Shown: piece by piece, positions 1 through 6,305 of the stretch
How positions within the stretch are numbered: position 1 is the first letter of the stretch
Layout: every line of letters begins with the position of its first letter
Source of the DNA: an uncultured Eubacteriales bacterium
GTDB lineage: Bacteria; Bacillota; Clostridia; Oscillospirales; QAMX01
Direction: 5' to 3'
Assembly: GCA_905205975.1 (NCBI GenBank)
Contig: CAJLFQ010000033.1
Span: 1 to 21,672, forward strand
DNA length: 21,672 nucleotides
Position numbers and translations under genes: made by a program
Notes under the pieces: model-generated
Seen by the model: only the letters and a program-made list of their open reading frames with translations
The model's database searches: none
What the model was told of the DNA's origin: nothing

Positions 1-48
1 TCAGGGCGAACACGTTCTTAAACCAGAAGAGTTCGTACCTGTGCGTTT

Positions 49-395
49 TGGTGGAGGCGACGGGAGTCGAACCCGTGTCCGAGAGGGCCTTGCGATAGCT
101 TTCTCCGGGCGCAGCCTGTCTATTGAATTTCCCTCATCCGAACGGCGGCAGGCAGCCTTCCGGACTTGGTAGCTTCATTTTACACAGCGCGGGCAAAGCT
201 TACCGCGCATGCGTTCACCACTAAATGACGCCTGATCCAAAGCCGTGGTCCTCTCTGGTCAGACGGCCGCCTAATTAGGCAGCGAGTGCGTAATCTTCGT
301 TATTTAATTTATAACGTTTTGCGATTTTTATAGAGGCACCGCACCTCTGCCCGCTTACCGGCGCTCGACCTCCCCGTCGAAACCGGTACGCCCCC
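49..395 (-). ncRNA. ssrA: tmRNA (transfer-messenger RNA)
   Basis: Rescues stalled ribosomes by acting first as an alanyl-tRNA and then as a short mRNA that tags the nascent chain for proteolysis. On the minus strand the 5' end GGGGGCG (389-395) pairs over 7 bp, with one G-U, with CGCCTCC (53-59). A discriminator A (52) and an encoded CCA (49-51) follow. The T-arm reads GGGTTCGACTCCC. The tag frame ends NNEDYALAA followed by TAA near 271-310; the resume codon is probably GCA, giving a tag starting AKRYKLN. The length of 347 nt is normal for a one-piece tmRNA. Its own promoter lies just upstream at 408-436. No convincing U-tract terminator is visible in positions 1-48. Confidence 0.97.
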
Positions 396-407
396 ATATA
401 CACTGTT

Positions 408-436
408 ATTATATCACGGATGCGCCGCGGTGTCAA
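408..436 (-). promoter_or_regulatory. sigma-A promoter of ssrA
   Basis: On the minus strand, TTGACA (431-436) and TATAAT (408-413) are separated by exactly 17 bp, a perfect consensus. The expected start site is near 401, a few bases upstream of the mature 5' end at 395, which fits RNase P processing. It stands back to back with the plus-strand promoter at 468-496. Confidence 0.9.
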
Positions 437-467
437 GTGGAGATCCTGTCGAAGGAGGGAACGCCGG

Positions 468-496
468 TTGACCGTGTGCTGAAAACATGATATAAT
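468..496 (+). promoter_or_regulatory. sigma-A promoter of the accessory gene run
   Basis: TTGACC (468-473) and TATAAT (491-496) are separated by 17 bp, with an expected start near 503. It faces away from the ssrA promoter. A perfect 10-bp inverted repeat brackets it (separate entry). No other consensus promoter was seen before the first likely gene at 732, so it probably drives the plus-strand genes that follow. Confidence 0.8.
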
Positions 497-525
497 TAGG
501 ATAGTATGCTGGAACCAGCACACGG
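472..525. repeat. 10-bp inverted repeat bracketing the -10 box
   Basis: CCGTGTGCTG (472-481) and CAGCACACGG (516-525) are perfect inverted copies with 34 bp between them. The left arm overlaps the end of the -35 box and the spacer; the right arm lies about 14-23 bases into the transcript. A shorter palindrome, TGCTGGAACCAGCA (507-520), is nested at the right arm and would be transcribed as a hairpin at the very 5' end of the mRNA. This looks like an operator, or an operator plus mRNA 5' hairpin. The regulator is unknown. Confidence 0.5.
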
Positions 526-731
526 AAACACGCTGCAAAGGCCACAACTACGTGATTTTAGGCACTTGCTATGCTGAAAAGTTCCAAAAGAAGGGAAAGC
601 ACATTTCTTGAGCTGCATAACGGCACGCTTGAAATAAATATCGTTCGTGATTTGATTCGTGATTTGAAAGATTGGGAGACGGTGTCTTCTGGCGTAAGGT
701 TTCCGACGGAAGCAAGGGGGCACAGCCGATT
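526..731 (+). other. leader region with no convincing gene
   Basis: This stretch follows the 468-496 promoter. One short frame, ATG at 571 to TAA at 744 (57 codons), crosses it, but it has no good ribosome binding site, overlaps the better-supported gene at 732 in another frame, and resembles nothing I know. A short direct repeat of CGTGATTTG sits around 646-667. It is either a long untranslated leader or the remains of a lost gene. Confidence 0.4.
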
Positions 732-971
732 ATGGTTCACCTAAAAAATATCGTCAGAAATGACAAAGAAATCAGCGCAGACTATTATCCGGAAGACCGC
801 GACAAAAAAGGGTTTATATGTGTGAATATTCGATCAGGGGAAATCGTCCGGTACCAAGGCACCTCATACGATAAGCCTCTGGGAACCTACGCTGAACATG
901 CAGCGTTGACGCTTCGACGGTTGATCTCTCGAGCCGAACTGCCTGCGGAGTTGATTGATATGTGGTACTGA
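732..971 (+). CDS. conserved small hypothetical protein (79 aa)
   Basis: An unrecognised 79-residue soluble protein. I chose ATG 732 because an AAGGGGG Shine-Dalgarno sequence lies about 11 bases upstream; an in-frame start at 672 has no such site. The sequence reads as a compact alpha/beta protein: an N-terminal VHLKNIVRND segment, a YYPED turn, a basic middle (FICVNIRSGEIVRYQ), an AEHAALTLRRLI helix and a C-terminal MWY. This arrangement resembles a widespread family of small Firmicute proteins of unknown role; that recall is from memory and unverified. It is the first likely gene after the 468-496 promoter and is followed 77 bases later by another plus-strand gene. No membrane segment or signal peptide is visible. 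Confidence 0.7.
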   Translation: MVHLKNIVRNDKEISADYYPEDRDKKGFICVNIRSGEIVRYQGTSYDKPLGTYAEHAALTLRRLISRAELPAELIDMWY

Positions 972-1048
972 CCTGTCTCGCAGCAACAGACGGCAGATTG
1001 TGGGTTGGTAAGTTGATGGAAGTAATCTGATTTCTGAGGTGCAACTGT

Positions 1049-1354
1049 ATGAAATGGGGATACCCGGCTAAAAAAATCAATATGGACGCGGCCGTTTCGG
1101 CGATGCGAGACTACTGTCGGGCAAATAACCTTGACGAATCGGCTATTGATGGGTATCAACGGTCATGGGCCGTAGTTGTCGCAGTCAGGAACAAAGATAT
1201 TGAGCCAAACGGACTTTGCAACGATATCGCGTCCTTACCCTATGTCGTTCTGTGTTATGACGCAGACGGTGTCGTACACGAGACTGAAAATACGCACTTG
1301 ATCGCCGCAGGCGACCGGTATCACTTACAAGCCAAACGAAAGGAGACGACTCAA
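1049..1354 (+). CDS. hypothetical protein, runs in frame into the next gene
   Basis: ATG 1049 has GAGGTG eight bases upstream. About 102 codons follow, with a credible globular composition (helix KINMDAAVSAMRDYCRANN, then a strand region SWAVVVAVRN and LPYVVLCYDADG). I do not recognise the family. The frame has no stop of its own. It continues in frame through ATG 1355, where a second strong ribosome binding site starts what looks like a separate protein, and on to 1903. The last 15 or so residues before 1355 (AKRKETTQ) look unlike protein sequence. In the neighbouring frame a TGA at 1356-1358 would overlap ATG 1355 in the usual ATGA coupling. Either one base has been gained near the end of this gene, or the two proteins are fused. 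The uninterrupted frame is 1049-1903. Confidence 0.55.
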
Positions 1355-1691
1355 ATGAGGCTTTTCGGTTTCTTCAAGGGGATGCCCTATAAAAGCAGCA
1401 AGGAAGACTTTGACGATTACAGACAGTTCAGGAACACCATAAGCCGGGATGCAATTATTCGCCATATAGAGTCCCTGTCTCCGGCTTATGCATGTTTGGA
1501 ATCGTATGATATCTTCACCGGCGAAGAACTGGTCGCCGGGCTGTACATTGATGGTGATTTTAGATTCCCCTATGAGTTCCTGCACTACTACAAGAACTAT
1601 GACATCGGCATTCCGCCGGACTACGAGGCCTACCTGAAGCAAATCGGGGTTGGCCGGCGGCACAAGCGCAGGCAACGGAGCGGACGCCTGA
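1355..1691 (+). CDS. hypothetical protein with a 3' frameshift
   Basis: ATG 1355 follows AAAGGAG (1339-1345) at an ideal 9-base gap, so translation can begin here independently of the upstream half of the frame. The protein begins MRLFGFFKGMPY and has a distinctive C-terminal part, YDIFTGEELVAGLYIDGDF, then YYKNYDIGIPPDYEAYLKQIG. This resembles small Firmicute hypothetical proteins that end near this point; the resemblance is from memory. After GGGG (1646-1649) the frame becomes a run of Arg and Lys, which is the out-of-frame reading of the downstream gene, and does not stop until 1903. Removing one G gives IGLAGGTSAGNGADA and a stop at 1689-1691, a natural end before the next start at 1716. 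I therefore place the end at 1691 and infer a one-base insertion or a sequence error. Confidence 0.55.
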
Positions 1692-1715
1692 CGAAACGCA
1701 AAGGAGCGCATCTGA

Positions 1716-2279
1716 ATGAACATCACGGTTTACCTCGGCGCAAACGAAGGAAACGATCCGGCACTGAAAGCGGCTGTCCGGGCATTGGGCGCATGGATTG
1801 GCGCCAGCGGGAACACATTGGTCTACGGCGGCTCAAAGACAGGGTTGATGGGCGAATTGGCCGAAAGCGCGCTGCACGCAGGCGGGCAAGTGATCGGCGT
1901 TGAACCACAGTTCTTTGTCGAACAGGAATTTCAGCTGGAGTGCCTGACAGAACTGATTGTGACGCAGAATATGTCGGAGCGCAAAGCGAAAATGATTGAA
2001 CTCGGCGACGCATTCATCGCTTTCCCGGGCGGAACCGGCACACTGGAAGAAATTGCCGAAGTCATGTCGCAGGTGTCCCTGAAACAGCTGTCGGCTCCGT
2101 GCATCCTCTACAACCTAAGCGGCTGCTATGACGGGCTGAAAACGCTCCTGAACCGGATGATCGAATTGGGGCTTTCTTCCCATGAGAGACAGCAGGGCAT
2201 CTGCTTTGTCGAAACGCTGGCAGAAATTCAGCAAATGCTCAAAAATACGGTTCCGACCAAACAAAACCGCGTTCTCTGA
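1716..2279 (+). CDS. LOG family protein (TIGR00730), putative nucleoside 5'-monophosphate phosphoribohydrolase
   Basis: Members of this family hydrolyse the N-glycosidic bond of purine nucleoside monophosphates, releasing free base and ribose 5-phosphate; the plant and actinobacterial members activate cytokinins. The 187-residue length is typical. Visible motifs are YGGSKTGLMG (37-46), an Arg-Lys pair in MSERKAKM (86-93) and the signature PGGTGTLEE (104-112), which forms the nucleotide-binding and catalytic site. The fold is a Rossmann-like domain expected in the cytosol. The start at 1716 has AAAGGAG at 1700-1706. It overlaps the out-of-frame tail of the upstream open frame, whose true end is probably 1691. 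The P-loop gene follows 22 bases later, suggesting one transcript. The substrate cannot be told from sequence, and lysine decarboxylase labels for this family are outdated. Confidence 0.93.
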   Translation: MNITVYLGANEGNDPALKAAVRALGAWIGASGNTLVYGGSKTGLMGELAESALHAGGQVIGVEPQFFVEQEFQLECLTELIVTQNMSERKAKMIELGDAFIAFPGGTGTLEEIAEVMSQVSLKQLSAPCILYNLSGCYDGLKTLLNRMIELGLSSHERQQGICFVETLAEIQQMLKNTVPTKQNRVL

Positions 2280-2301
2280 ACGGAGAACAGGAGACAAACA
2301 T

Positions 2302-2969
2302 ATGCAGATTCCAAACAATATCCTTCGATATGCCCTCCAAAACTGCTATTTCATCAACGGAACAGCATATGCAGGCAAATCAACCATGTGTGCCATGCTT
2401 GCCGAGCGGTTTGACATGATCCACTGCGACGAGAATTACCAACTCGATGCGTTTCTGAAGGCTGCTGTACCGGAACAGCAGCCGAATCTCTGCTATATGC
2501 AGACCAAACCGTCGTGGCAGCATTTTGTCAGCCGGACACCGGAAGAATATGAAGCATGGGTGGATGGCAATTCAAGAGAGCTGGCGGCCTTTGAGGTGGC
2601 GGAGCTGCTGCGGATTTCCGGGGAGCGCAAGGTGATTGTCGATACCAACATCCCATGTGATATCCTGCGGGAAATCGCGGACGAAGACCATGTCGCCATT
2701 CTGCTGTCGCCGCAGTCAATGTCGGTGGAACATTTCTTTGACAGGCCGGACCCGGAAAAACAGTTCCTGCTTTCCGTGATTCAATCCTGCCCGGCCCCGG
2801 AAGCGGCGATGCAGAATTTCAAAGCCTACATTGCCCGGGTCAACAGCCCGGAACGCTACGCTGCCTTTGAAAACAGCGGATTTTTCACATTAGTTCGGCC
2901 AGTGACGGCCGCGACACGCGCGAGGAAATGCTGGCCGCACTGGCAAAGCACTTTCATCTGTCGAGTTGA
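2302..2969 (+). CDS. P-loop NTPase, kinase-like, with a 3' frameshift
   Basis: ATG 2302 follows ACAGGAGACAAACAT, so I reject an in-frame start at 2182 inside the LOG gene. The Walker A motif GTAYAGKST is at residues 20-28, right after a first beta strand (NCYFING), as in shikimate- and nucleotide-kinase-like proteins. A second strand, ERKVIVDTNIP, and AILLSPQSM fit the rest of the core. FDRPDPEKQFLL could be the lid region. The substrate is unknown. At about 2896-2900 the frame breaks: the literal reading continues to 3012 as an unlikely tail (PVTAATRARKCWPHWQ). The -1 frame instead gives SDGRDTREEMLAALAKHFHLSS and stops at 2967-2969, a sensible C-terminal helix. One base is therefore missing, in the organism or in the assembly. 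The next gene starts 29 bases after the corrected stop. Confidence 0.8.
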
Positions 2970-2998
2970 TTTGCTGCAAAAACAGGAGGGAAGACGCA

Positions 2999-3520
2999 AT
3001 GCCTTGCTTTAGCTGCCAGAATTTCCATAAAGAACGCGGACGCAATGGAGAACGGCTCCCGGCGGGAACCGGCTGGTGTGAAATCTGGGATGAGGCGTAT
3101 GCCAACATCCACGAATGCCGCAAGTATGCCCCGGCCTGGTATAATCGCGGAAACAGCCGAAAAAAAGAAGATGAAGACCGGCAGACAAGCACCTGCTTCC
3201 TGACAAGCGCCTGTGTTGCTGCCCGCGGCTTGCCGGATGACTGCGAAGAGCTGACGCAGCTGCGGCGTTTTCGGGATGAAATCCTGATGAAAACGGAGGA
3301 AGGCCGGAAACTGGTGGGAGAATATAAACGGATTGCCCCGGCGATCGTTCGGCAGATCAACCGCTCACCGGAACGTGAAACAATCTATGCGTCTATCTAC
3401 AAAACCATTCGGCTCTGTATGGCGGATTTGGTGGACAAGGCCTATGAACGGGCAACGGAACGTTACCGGACGATGGTGTGTGCGCTGAACGAACGGTTTT
3501 GCCCGAATGTCAAATCCTGA
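2999..3520 (+). CDS. Cys-rich protein with CFI-box C-terminal domain
   Basis: This is a 173-residue protein of unknown role. ATG 2999 has CAGGAGGGA eight bases upstream; the in-frame TTG at 2966 lacks a ribosome binding site. The N-terminal part carries Cys 3, 6, 27 and 40 in a CxxC...C...C layout that could bind zinc. The second part, from about residue 65, has CFLTSAC followed by LRRFRDEIL, then GRKLVGEYKRIAPAI, which matches the pattern of the CFI-box domain (CFIATAC, LRRFRDE, GR...Y...SP) known from many bacterial hypothetical proteins. No signal peptide or membrane helix is visible. It is the last gene of the plus-strand accessory run; a strongly structured spacer follows. The function of the CFI box is not established, so none is assigned here. 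Confidence 0.75.
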   Translation: MPCFSCQNFHKERGRNGERLPAGTGWCEIWDEAYANIHECRKYAPAWYNRGNSRKKEDEDRQTSTCFLTSACVAARGLPDDCEELTQLRRFRDEILMKTEEGRKLVGEYKRIAPAIVRQINRSPERETIYASIYKTIRLCMADLVDKAYERATERYRTMVCALNERFCPNVKS

Positions 3521-3561
3521 AGCGGTGTTCAAAACCTGAAAACCAAACGCCAGGATTCAAA

Positions 3562-3633
3562 ATTTACATGCTGAAAATTGTAAAGGCCGGTTTTGCCGCT
3601 TTATTCGCATCTGCGAATAACGGGCGAAACCGG
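3562..3633. repeat. structured spacer: two inverted repeats including a long imperfect hairpin
   Basis: TTTACA and TGTAAA form a small dyad around 3563-3585. A larger structure then spans 3587-3633: CCGGTTTTGCC (3587-3597) pairs with GGCGAAACCGG (3623-3633) over 11 bp with one G-T. Inside, TTATTCGCA (3601-3609) pairs perfectly with TGCGAATAA (3612-3620). The T-rich stretch starts only at 3649, about 15 bases after the stem, so this is not a textbook intrinsic terminator. It could end the upstream transcript, act as an operator for the feo promoter next door, or be a small repeat element. Confidence 0.55.
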
Positions 3634-3643
3634 TCGAATCTTG

Positions 3644-3672
3644 TTGACTTTTTTGCCCGTCTGTGTTATCAT
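3644..3672 (+). promoter_or_regulatory. sigma-A promoter of the feo operon
   Basis: TTGACT (3644-3649) and TATCAT (3667-3672) lie 17 bp apart, with an expected start near 3679. It drives feoA-feoB and the Cys-rich peptide gene. Confidence 0.75.
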
Positions 3673-3677
3673 ACATG

Positions 3678-3695
3678 TGTTAGTCTAAGATAACA
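3678..3695. promoter_or_regulatory. candidate metal-regulator operator over the feo start site
   Basis: A dyad TGTTA (3678-3682) / TAACA (3691-3695) encloses TTAGTCTAA (3680-3688), a 4-1-4 palindrome. It sits at the predicted transcription start, where a repressor would block initiation. DtxR/IdeR-type iron regulators bind TTAG/CTAA-rich dyads, so an iron-dependent DtxR-like repressor is the most natural guess. A Fur box is not evident. Confidence 0.4.
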
Positions 3696-3711
3696 GAAAA
3701 GGGGAACACAA

Positions 3712-3945
3712 ATGACGCTGGACGAACTCAAGGTCGGGCGGTCGGGTGTGATAGCAACAGTCGGCGGAGACGGCGCACTGCGCTGCCGCCTGTTGGATAT
3801 GGGTCTGACACCGCGCACAAAAGTGACGCTTCAAAAAGTTGCACCGATGGGCGATCCGATTGAAATCCGCATCCGTGGATATGAATTGACGCTTCGAGTC
3901 GAAGAGGCGAAAAAAATCGAGATCGAGGAGGTTGCACAGGCATGA
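3712..3945 (+). CDS. feoA: FeoA, ferrous iron transport accessory protein
   Basis: A 77-residue cytosolic SH3-like protein that supports FeoB-mediated Fe(II) uptake. The family pattern is clear: an N-terminal TLDELKVGRSG, the RLLDMGLTPRTKV segment (about residues 26-38) and MGDPIEIRIRGYELTLR (about 46-62), the most conserved part of FeoA. The start has AAAAGGGGA about 8 bases upstream. Its stop overlaps the feoB start by 4 bases (ATGA, 3942-3945), which implies translational coupling. Transcription should start at the promoter 3644-3672, with the TTAGTCTAA dyad as possible iron control. Confidence 0.96.
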   Translation: MTLDELKVGRSGVIATVGGDGALRCRLLDMGLTPRTKVTLQKVAPMGDPIEIRIRGYELTLRVEEAKKIEIEEVAQA

Positions 3946-5933
3946 TTTTTGCACTGGTGGGCAACCAAAACTGCGGGAAAACCACACTGTTCAACGCGCT
4001 GACAGGGTCCAACCAACACGTCGGCAATTTCCCGGGCGTCACGGTGGATCAGAAAATGGGCGATATCCGCGGCGAAAAAGGGTGCTCAGTCGTTGATCTG
4101 CCCGGGATTTACTCGCTGCGCCCCTATACGCAGGAGGAAATCGTCTCGCGCGACTTCATTCTGAACCAAAAACCGGACGGCATCATCAACATTGTCGACG
4201 CCACCAACATCGAACGCAACCTGTATCTGACGCTGCAATTGCTGGAACTGCGCGTCCCGATGGTGCTGGCGCTGAATATGATGGATGAAGTCCGCGCAAA
4301 CGGCGGCACCATTGACGTCGCAGGGATGAGCCGTGCGCTTGGCATCCCGGTTGTGCCGATTTCGGCCGCCAAAGGAGAGGGCATCTCTGAACTGATCAAT
4401 CAGGCGCTGACGGTTGCACGCGGAAAGATTTTGCCAAAGGTGCTGGATTTCTGCGCAGACGATTCGGCTGTTCACCGCTGCATTCATGCAGTTGTCCACC
4501 TGATTTCCGACCACGCCGAGCGCATCGGTATGCCGGAACGCTTCTGTGCGGCGAAATTGATCGAAGGCGGGGACAATCTGGCCGACGAACTGGAACTGGA
4601 TCAGAACGAGCGGGAACTGCTGGAACACTGCATTGTCCAGATGGAAGCGGAGACGGAGCTGGACCGCAACGCGGCGCTGGCGGATATGCGTTATCGCTTT
4701 ATTGAAGGCGTCGTGGATGCTTCTGTGGTCAAATGCCATGAAAGCCGGGAGCATGCCCGCTCCGTGAAAATTGATAAAATCCTGACCGGGCGCTATACGG
4801 CCATCCCGACCTTCTTGGGCGTCATGCTGCTGACGTTTTATCTGACGTTTGACGTCATCGGCCAGCGCCTGTCCGATCTGCTGAGTCTCGGCATTGGCGC
4901 CTTGACCAACGTTGTTGACAAAGGCCTGACGGCGTATGGCATCAACCCGGTGGTTCACAGCCTGATCATCGACGGTATTTTTGCCGGCGTCGGCAGCGTC
5001 CTTGCGTTTCTGCCAATCATCGTGACGCTGTTTTTCTTCCTTTCCATCCTGGAAGATACGGGCTATATGGCGCGCGTGGCGTTTGTCATGGATAAACCGC
5101 TGCGTAAAATCGGCCTTTCCGGGCGCAGCATCGTGCCCATGCTGATCGGATTTGGCTGCTCCGTTCCGGCTATTATGGCGACGCGGACGGTTTCTTCTGA
5201 CCGCGACCGCAAAATGACCATTCTGCTGACCCCTTATATGAGCTGCTCCGCGAAAATATCAATCTATGCGTTTTTCACCGCAGCATTCTTCCCGAAATAC
5301 CGCGCATTGGTGATGATCTCACTTTATCTTCTGGGCGTACTGGTTGGCATTGTCGCGGCGCTGATTATGAAGCAAACAGCATTTCGGGGCAAGCCGGTTC
5401 CGTTTGTCATGGAACTGCCGAATTACCGGATGCCAAGCCTCAAGAGCGTCGCTCTGCTGCTTTGGGAAAAAGCGCGCGACTTTTTGCAGCGTGCATTTAC
5501 GATCATCTTCTTAGCGACGATCATCATCTGGTTCCTCCAGAGCTTCGATACCCGCCTGAACGTGGTGACAGACAGCTCCAACAGCCTGCTGGCTTTGGTT
5601 GGACGCGTGATTGCGCCGATCTTTACGCCGCTGGGCTTCGCGGACTGGCGCTGTGCGACGGCACTGATTTCCGGGTTTGTCGCCAAAGAGTCCGTCGTCA
5701 GCACGTTGGAAGTCCTTTTGGGCAGTGCTTCCGTCGCGACACTGTTCTCGACGCGCTCCGCTGTGAGCTTCTTAGTCTTCACGCTGCTGTATACACCGTG
5801 CGTCGCAGCTGTGGCGACTATCCGACGTGAGCTTGGTTCCGTCTTGAAAACGGCCGGTGTCGTTCTGATGCAGTGCAGCGTGGCGTGGATTGTATCGTTT
5901 GCGGCATACGCATTGGCGGGGCTGATCGGATGA
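3942..5933 (+). CDS. feoB: FeoB, ferrous iron transporter
   Basis: A G-protein-coupled membrane permease that imports Fe(II). The 663-residue protein has the full N-terminal GTPase: G1 GNQNCGKTT (7-15), the switch segment NFPGVTVDQK (29-38), G3 DLPG (52-55), G4 NMMD (112-115) and G5 SAAKG (141-145). A helical GDI-type domain follows to about residue 260, and then a multi-spanning permease. Within that, GYMARVAFVMDKPLRKIGLSGRS and PMLIGFGCSVPAIMATR are the conserved Gate-type segments with the transport cysteine. The length is slightly short for FeoB but nothing essential is missing. It is coupled to feoA upstream (ATGA overlap) and to the small Cys-rich gene downstream in the same way (5930-5933). 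Confidence 0.98.
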   Translation: MIFALVGNQNCGKTTLFNALTGSNQHVGNFPGVTVDQKMGDIRGEKGCSVVDLPGIYSLRPYTQEEIVSRDFILNQKPDGIINIVDATNIERNLYLTLQLLELRVPMVLALNMMDEVRANGGTIDVAGMSRALGIPVVPISAAKGEGISELINQALTVARGKILPKVLDFCADDSAVHRCIHAVVHLISDHAERIGMPERFCAAKLIEGGDNLADELELDQNERELLEHCIVQMEAETELDRNAALADMRYRFIEGVVDASVVKCHESREHARSVKIDKILTGRYTAIPTFLGVMLLTFYLTFDVIGQRLSDLLSLGIGALTNVVDKGLTAYGINPVVHSLIIDGIFAGVGSVLAFLPIIVTLFFFLSILEDTGYMARVAFVMDKPLRKIGLSGRSIVPMLIGFGCSVPAIMATRTVSSDRDRKMTILLTPYMSCSAKISIYAFFTAAFFPKYRALVMISLYLLGVLVGIVAALIMKQTAFRGKPVPFVMELPNYRMPSLKSVALLLWEKARDFLQRAFTIIFLATIIIWFLQSFDTRLNVVTDSSNSLLALVGRVIAPIFTPLGFADWRCATALISGFVAKESVVSTLEVLLGSASVATLFSTRSAVSFLVFTLLYTPCVAAVATIRRELGSVLKTAGVVLMQCSVAWIVSFAAYALAGLIG

Positions 5934-6097
5934 ATGCGCTGGACTGGATCCTGCTGGCGATTGTCGCAGTCTGCGCGGTGATCGCGTTCCGCATTTGGCG
6001 AAAGTCCGTCAAACGCGGCGGCTGCTGCGGCGGAGGATGCGACGGCTGCTGTGAACATTGCAGCCGGTCATGTCCCCATCACAAATCAAAATCATGA
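5930..6097 (+). CDS. FeoB-associated Cys-rich membrane peptide
   Basis: A 55-residue protein starting at ATG 5930, whose ATGA overlaps the feoB stop. Residues 5-22 (DWILLAIVAVCAVIAFRI) form one membrane helix. The short cytosolic tail is packed with Cys, Gly and His (RGGCCGGGCDGCCEHC, then CPHH). This is the layout of the small FeoB-associated Cys-rich family found after feoB in Firmicutes, often regarded as a stand-in for FeoC. The Cys/His tail could bind iron or another metal near the FeoB exit; that role is inferred. A strong terminator follows directly, so it is the last gene of the operon. Confidence 0.9.
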   Translation: MNALDWILLAIVAVCAVIAFRIWRKSVKRGGCCGGGCDGCCEHCSRSCPHHKSKS

Positions 6098-6104
6098 TTT
6101 TTAG

Positions 6105-6131
6105 GAGGCAGCCTGCTTGGCTGCCTCTTTT
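6105..6131 (+). terminator. intrinsic terminator of the feo operon
   Basis: GAGGCAGCC (6105-6113) and GGCTGCCTC (6119-6127) form a perfect 9-bp stem with a 5-base loop, followed by TTTT (6128-6131). Confidence 0.92.
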
Positions 6132-6135
6132 GTGC

Positions 6136-6164
6136 TGGAAATCTTCATAAATTTGCGCTATACT
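6136..6164 (+). promoter_or_regulatory. probable promoter of the GNAT-pepC pair
   Basis: TGGAAA (6136-6141, four of six matches) and TATACT (6159-6164) are spaced by 17 bp. It sits just after the feo terminator and about 140 bases before the acetyltransferase start. The leader between them shows no clear riboswitch or ORF. Confidence 0.5.
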
Positions 6165-6305
6165 GAATCAGAACAGGTGGGATTCGGCGCGAAAACCGGA
6201 ATGTCTCCCGGCGGCAGATCCATCCTGCTGTAATGCTGCTGCGCGGCGCTCTCGACAGGGGCGGCAGATGTGCAGATTGAAAAAACTGAAAGAAGGCGCA
6301 TACCA

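Noticed and set aside
1..48. Imperfect hairpin CGAAC/GTTCG (8-35) as an ssrA terminator
   Set aside because: It has mismatches and no T-run follows on the minus strand.
49..700. Accessory genes next to ssrA as an integrated element
   Set aside because: Integration at ssrA uses its 3' end, which is at 49 here, while the unknown genes lie beyond the 5' end. No integrase or duplicated ssrA 3' segment was seen.
571..744. 57-codon ORF MLKSSKRRE...
   Set aside because: No good ribosome binding site, it overlaps the better-supported 732 start, and it resembles no known family.
1640..1660. Programmed +1 frameshifting at GGGG
   Set aside because: No slippery-stop arrangement or stimulatory structure is visible. 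A one-base indel explains it more simply, and an unrelated frame break occurs nearby at 2896-2900.
3478..3693. Short ORF covering the spacer before feoA
   Set aside because: It runs through the hairpin and the promoter, has no ribosome binding site and overlaps the upstream gene.
4086..4958. 290-codon minus-strand ORF inside feoB
   Set aside because: Shadow of the FeoB GTPase domain, whose motifs are all intact on the plus strand.
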